From JAHEJX01 sp041605955 (GTDB taxonomy: Bacteria > Actinomycetota > Acidimicrobiia > Spongiisociales > UBA5794): a stretch of 22,815 nucleotides of DNA. The position numbers were made by a program, and so were the translations under genes. The notes beneath the pieces were generated by a model that worked only from the letters and a program-made list of their open reading frames with translations, was not told the origin of the DNA and made no database searches. The DNA is taken from contig JBFIXI010000070.1 of NCBI GenBank assembly GCA_041605955.1, positions 1 to 22,815 on the forward strand, given 5' to 3'. Below are positions 22,026 through 22,815 of the stretch, piece after piece (position 1 is the stretch's first letter; each line of letters begins with the position of its first letter).

Positions 22026-22187
22026 TCTCGCTCTCTACGGCGAAAACCGCTGAAAGCGACTGCTCTACTAAGAGCCTCCAAGGCCACACACCGGCGGGTC
22101 CGCTGCCCCCAATGCGCTCCTCGGCGCTGCCCCCATCCTACGCCTCACAAGGAGCGGACCGCACGCATCCGGCACGGACAACCGGCC

Positions 22188-22649
22188 TCAAAACCAGGAC
22201 TGCAAGAACGGGTCCCATTGCCGACCGGTACAGAACGACCAGATGGTGTTGAAGCCCGGGTAATAGATGAGCCCGTCCCATCTGAGCCATCCGGCCACGG
22301 CCCCGTTCCAATACCACACACCGTCTGGGAGGCTCTGCTGAGGCAGCCCCAGGCCAGTGGCGAAGTTGGCGACGTCCCCATCGCAACCCAAGTCGCCGAG
22401 GAAGCCCTGATCGGGCTCGAACTGCGAGAGAAACGCTTCCTCGACGTCGAGAGTTGCCGGCTGCGGCACCGTAGTGTCCGAGTCGGGAACCAGCGTCCCA
22501 CCGGGAGCGATCGCAGCGGTGTCGATCGCCGGGCCCCCCGTCCCATCGTCATCACCAGTCAGCTGAGTCCACGCCAGGAGGGCGCCCGGGATGGCGAGGA
22601 TGACACCGGCAATCGCAACCCACTGCGCAGTCTTGCTGTCACGTGCCAT
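22188..22649 (-). CDS. Single-pass membrane-anchored protein upstream of CHAT
   Basis: This 153-aa protein has a short cytosolic N-terminus (MARDSKTAQ) and one hydrophobic helix (WVAIAGVILAIPGALLAW, about 10-27). An acidic, Thr/Pro-rich linker follows, then an outer domain with two cysteines (GDLGCDGD and WSFCTGRQ) and many tryptophans near the end (VWYWNGAVAGWLRWDGLIYYPGF). I do not recognise the family. The ATG at 22647-22649 is chosen because GGGGGG lies 7 nt upstream and it gives a normal anchor; the ORF is open to 22730. It is on the same strand as the CHAT gene and 286 bp before it, so it may be a sensor or target, but this is not shown. Confidence 0.6.
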   Translation of the reverse strand: MARDSKTAQWVAIAGVILAIPGALLAWTQLTGDDDGTGGPAIDTAAIAPGGTLVPDSDTTVPQPATLDVEEAFLSQFEPDQGFLGDLGCDGDVANFATGLGLPQQSLPDGVWYWNGAVAGWLRWDGLIYYPGFNTIWSFCTGRQWDPFLQSWF

Positions 22650-22713
22650 GCCGAGACCCCCCGATGTGATGACCCGGCGCCCTGGCTCCACCGAGCCGGC
22701 GAAGTCATGACTC

Positions 22714-22719
22714 AGTGTA
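22714..22719 (-). promoter_or_regulatory. Possible -10 of the membrane-anchor gene
   Basis: TACACT on the minus strand fits TANNNT and lies about 65 nt before the chosen ATG. A GGCTC-CACC-GAGCC hairpin (22684-22697) falls in the implied leader. No good -35 was found. From 22731 to the window end only GC-rich self-complementary sequence is seen. Confidence 0.25.
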
Positions 22720-22815
22720 CCGAGCGACACCCGGAGTCGGCCCGGCGCTGATACCTCGGCGCACGCCAGATGCGCCGTGGCGCGCCGGGGCGCCCGGCAA
22801 ACGCGGCGAGGCGCC

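Overview
The window is GC-rich (start codons ATG, GTG and TTG; many 1-4 nt gene overlaps; several near-leaderless TANNNT promoters). It carries a cluster laid out like the Mycobacterium mec / Rv1339-like hydrolase / rph / rdgB locus. This fits an actinobacterium (Actinomycetota), possibly an Acidimicrobiia-type lineage, although no rRNA or species marker is present and the class is only inferred.

Layout. (1) 1-520: four tRNA genes on the minus strand, in transcription order Lys(CTT), Leu(TAG), Pro(TGG), Gly(TCC). (2) 737-1366: a frameshifted remnant of a secreted choice-of-anchor-B / LVIVD-type protein, then a strong hairpin, an APH-fold kinase (1502-2302) and a chain of three tiny overlapping ORFs (2333-2525). 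(3) 2532-11065: one long minus-strand operon for mannitol uptake by the phosphotransferase system (PTS). Its order is polytopic membrane protein, Enzyme I, MtlR-type PRD regulator, EIIC, EIIB, EIIA, a mannitol-1-phosphate dehydrogenase fused to HPr, a 101-aa unknown, a 61-aa two-helix membrane protein and a uridine-kinase-like P-loop kinase. Most neighbours overlap by 1-4 nt; the exceptions are the EIIC/EIIB junction, which holds a large hairpin, and a 102-bp gap before EIIC. (4) 11233-11874: a secreted protein with a tandem-repeat charged C-terminus; 12056-12283: a small hypothetical protein; a bidirectional terminator; and a TrkA-domain potassium channel (12418-13455). (5) 13494-16591: minus-strand cluster mec-like JAMM protein, small membrane protein, metallo-beta-lactamase-fold hydrolase, rph, rdgB. 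(6) 16592-17293: about 700 bp with no clear gene but three kinds of repeats, including an extreme Shine-Dalgarno inside a long inverted repeat. (7) 17294-20180: YbaK-type editing protein, GNAT acetyltransferase, RNase Z (minus) and a thioesterase. (8) 20276-22649: a CHAT-domain cysteine protease preceded by a single-pass membrane protein, both minus strand.

How the genes work together. The PTS operon encodes a complete phosphorelay: EI passes phosphate to HPr (here the C-terminal domain of the dehydrogenase), then to EIIA, EIIB and mannitol moving through EIIC. The dehydrogenase half of the same fusion then oxidises mannitol-1-phosphate to fructose-6-phosphate. The regulator retains a PRD2 histidine and an EIIB-like cysteine through which EI/HPr and EIIA could report flux. 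The most unusual items are the MtlD-HPr fusion with a possible internal HPr start, the DUF2007-like/JAMM fusion without cysO-cysM, the CHAT protease next to a membrane-anchored partner, and the structured non-coding stretch at 16677-17289.
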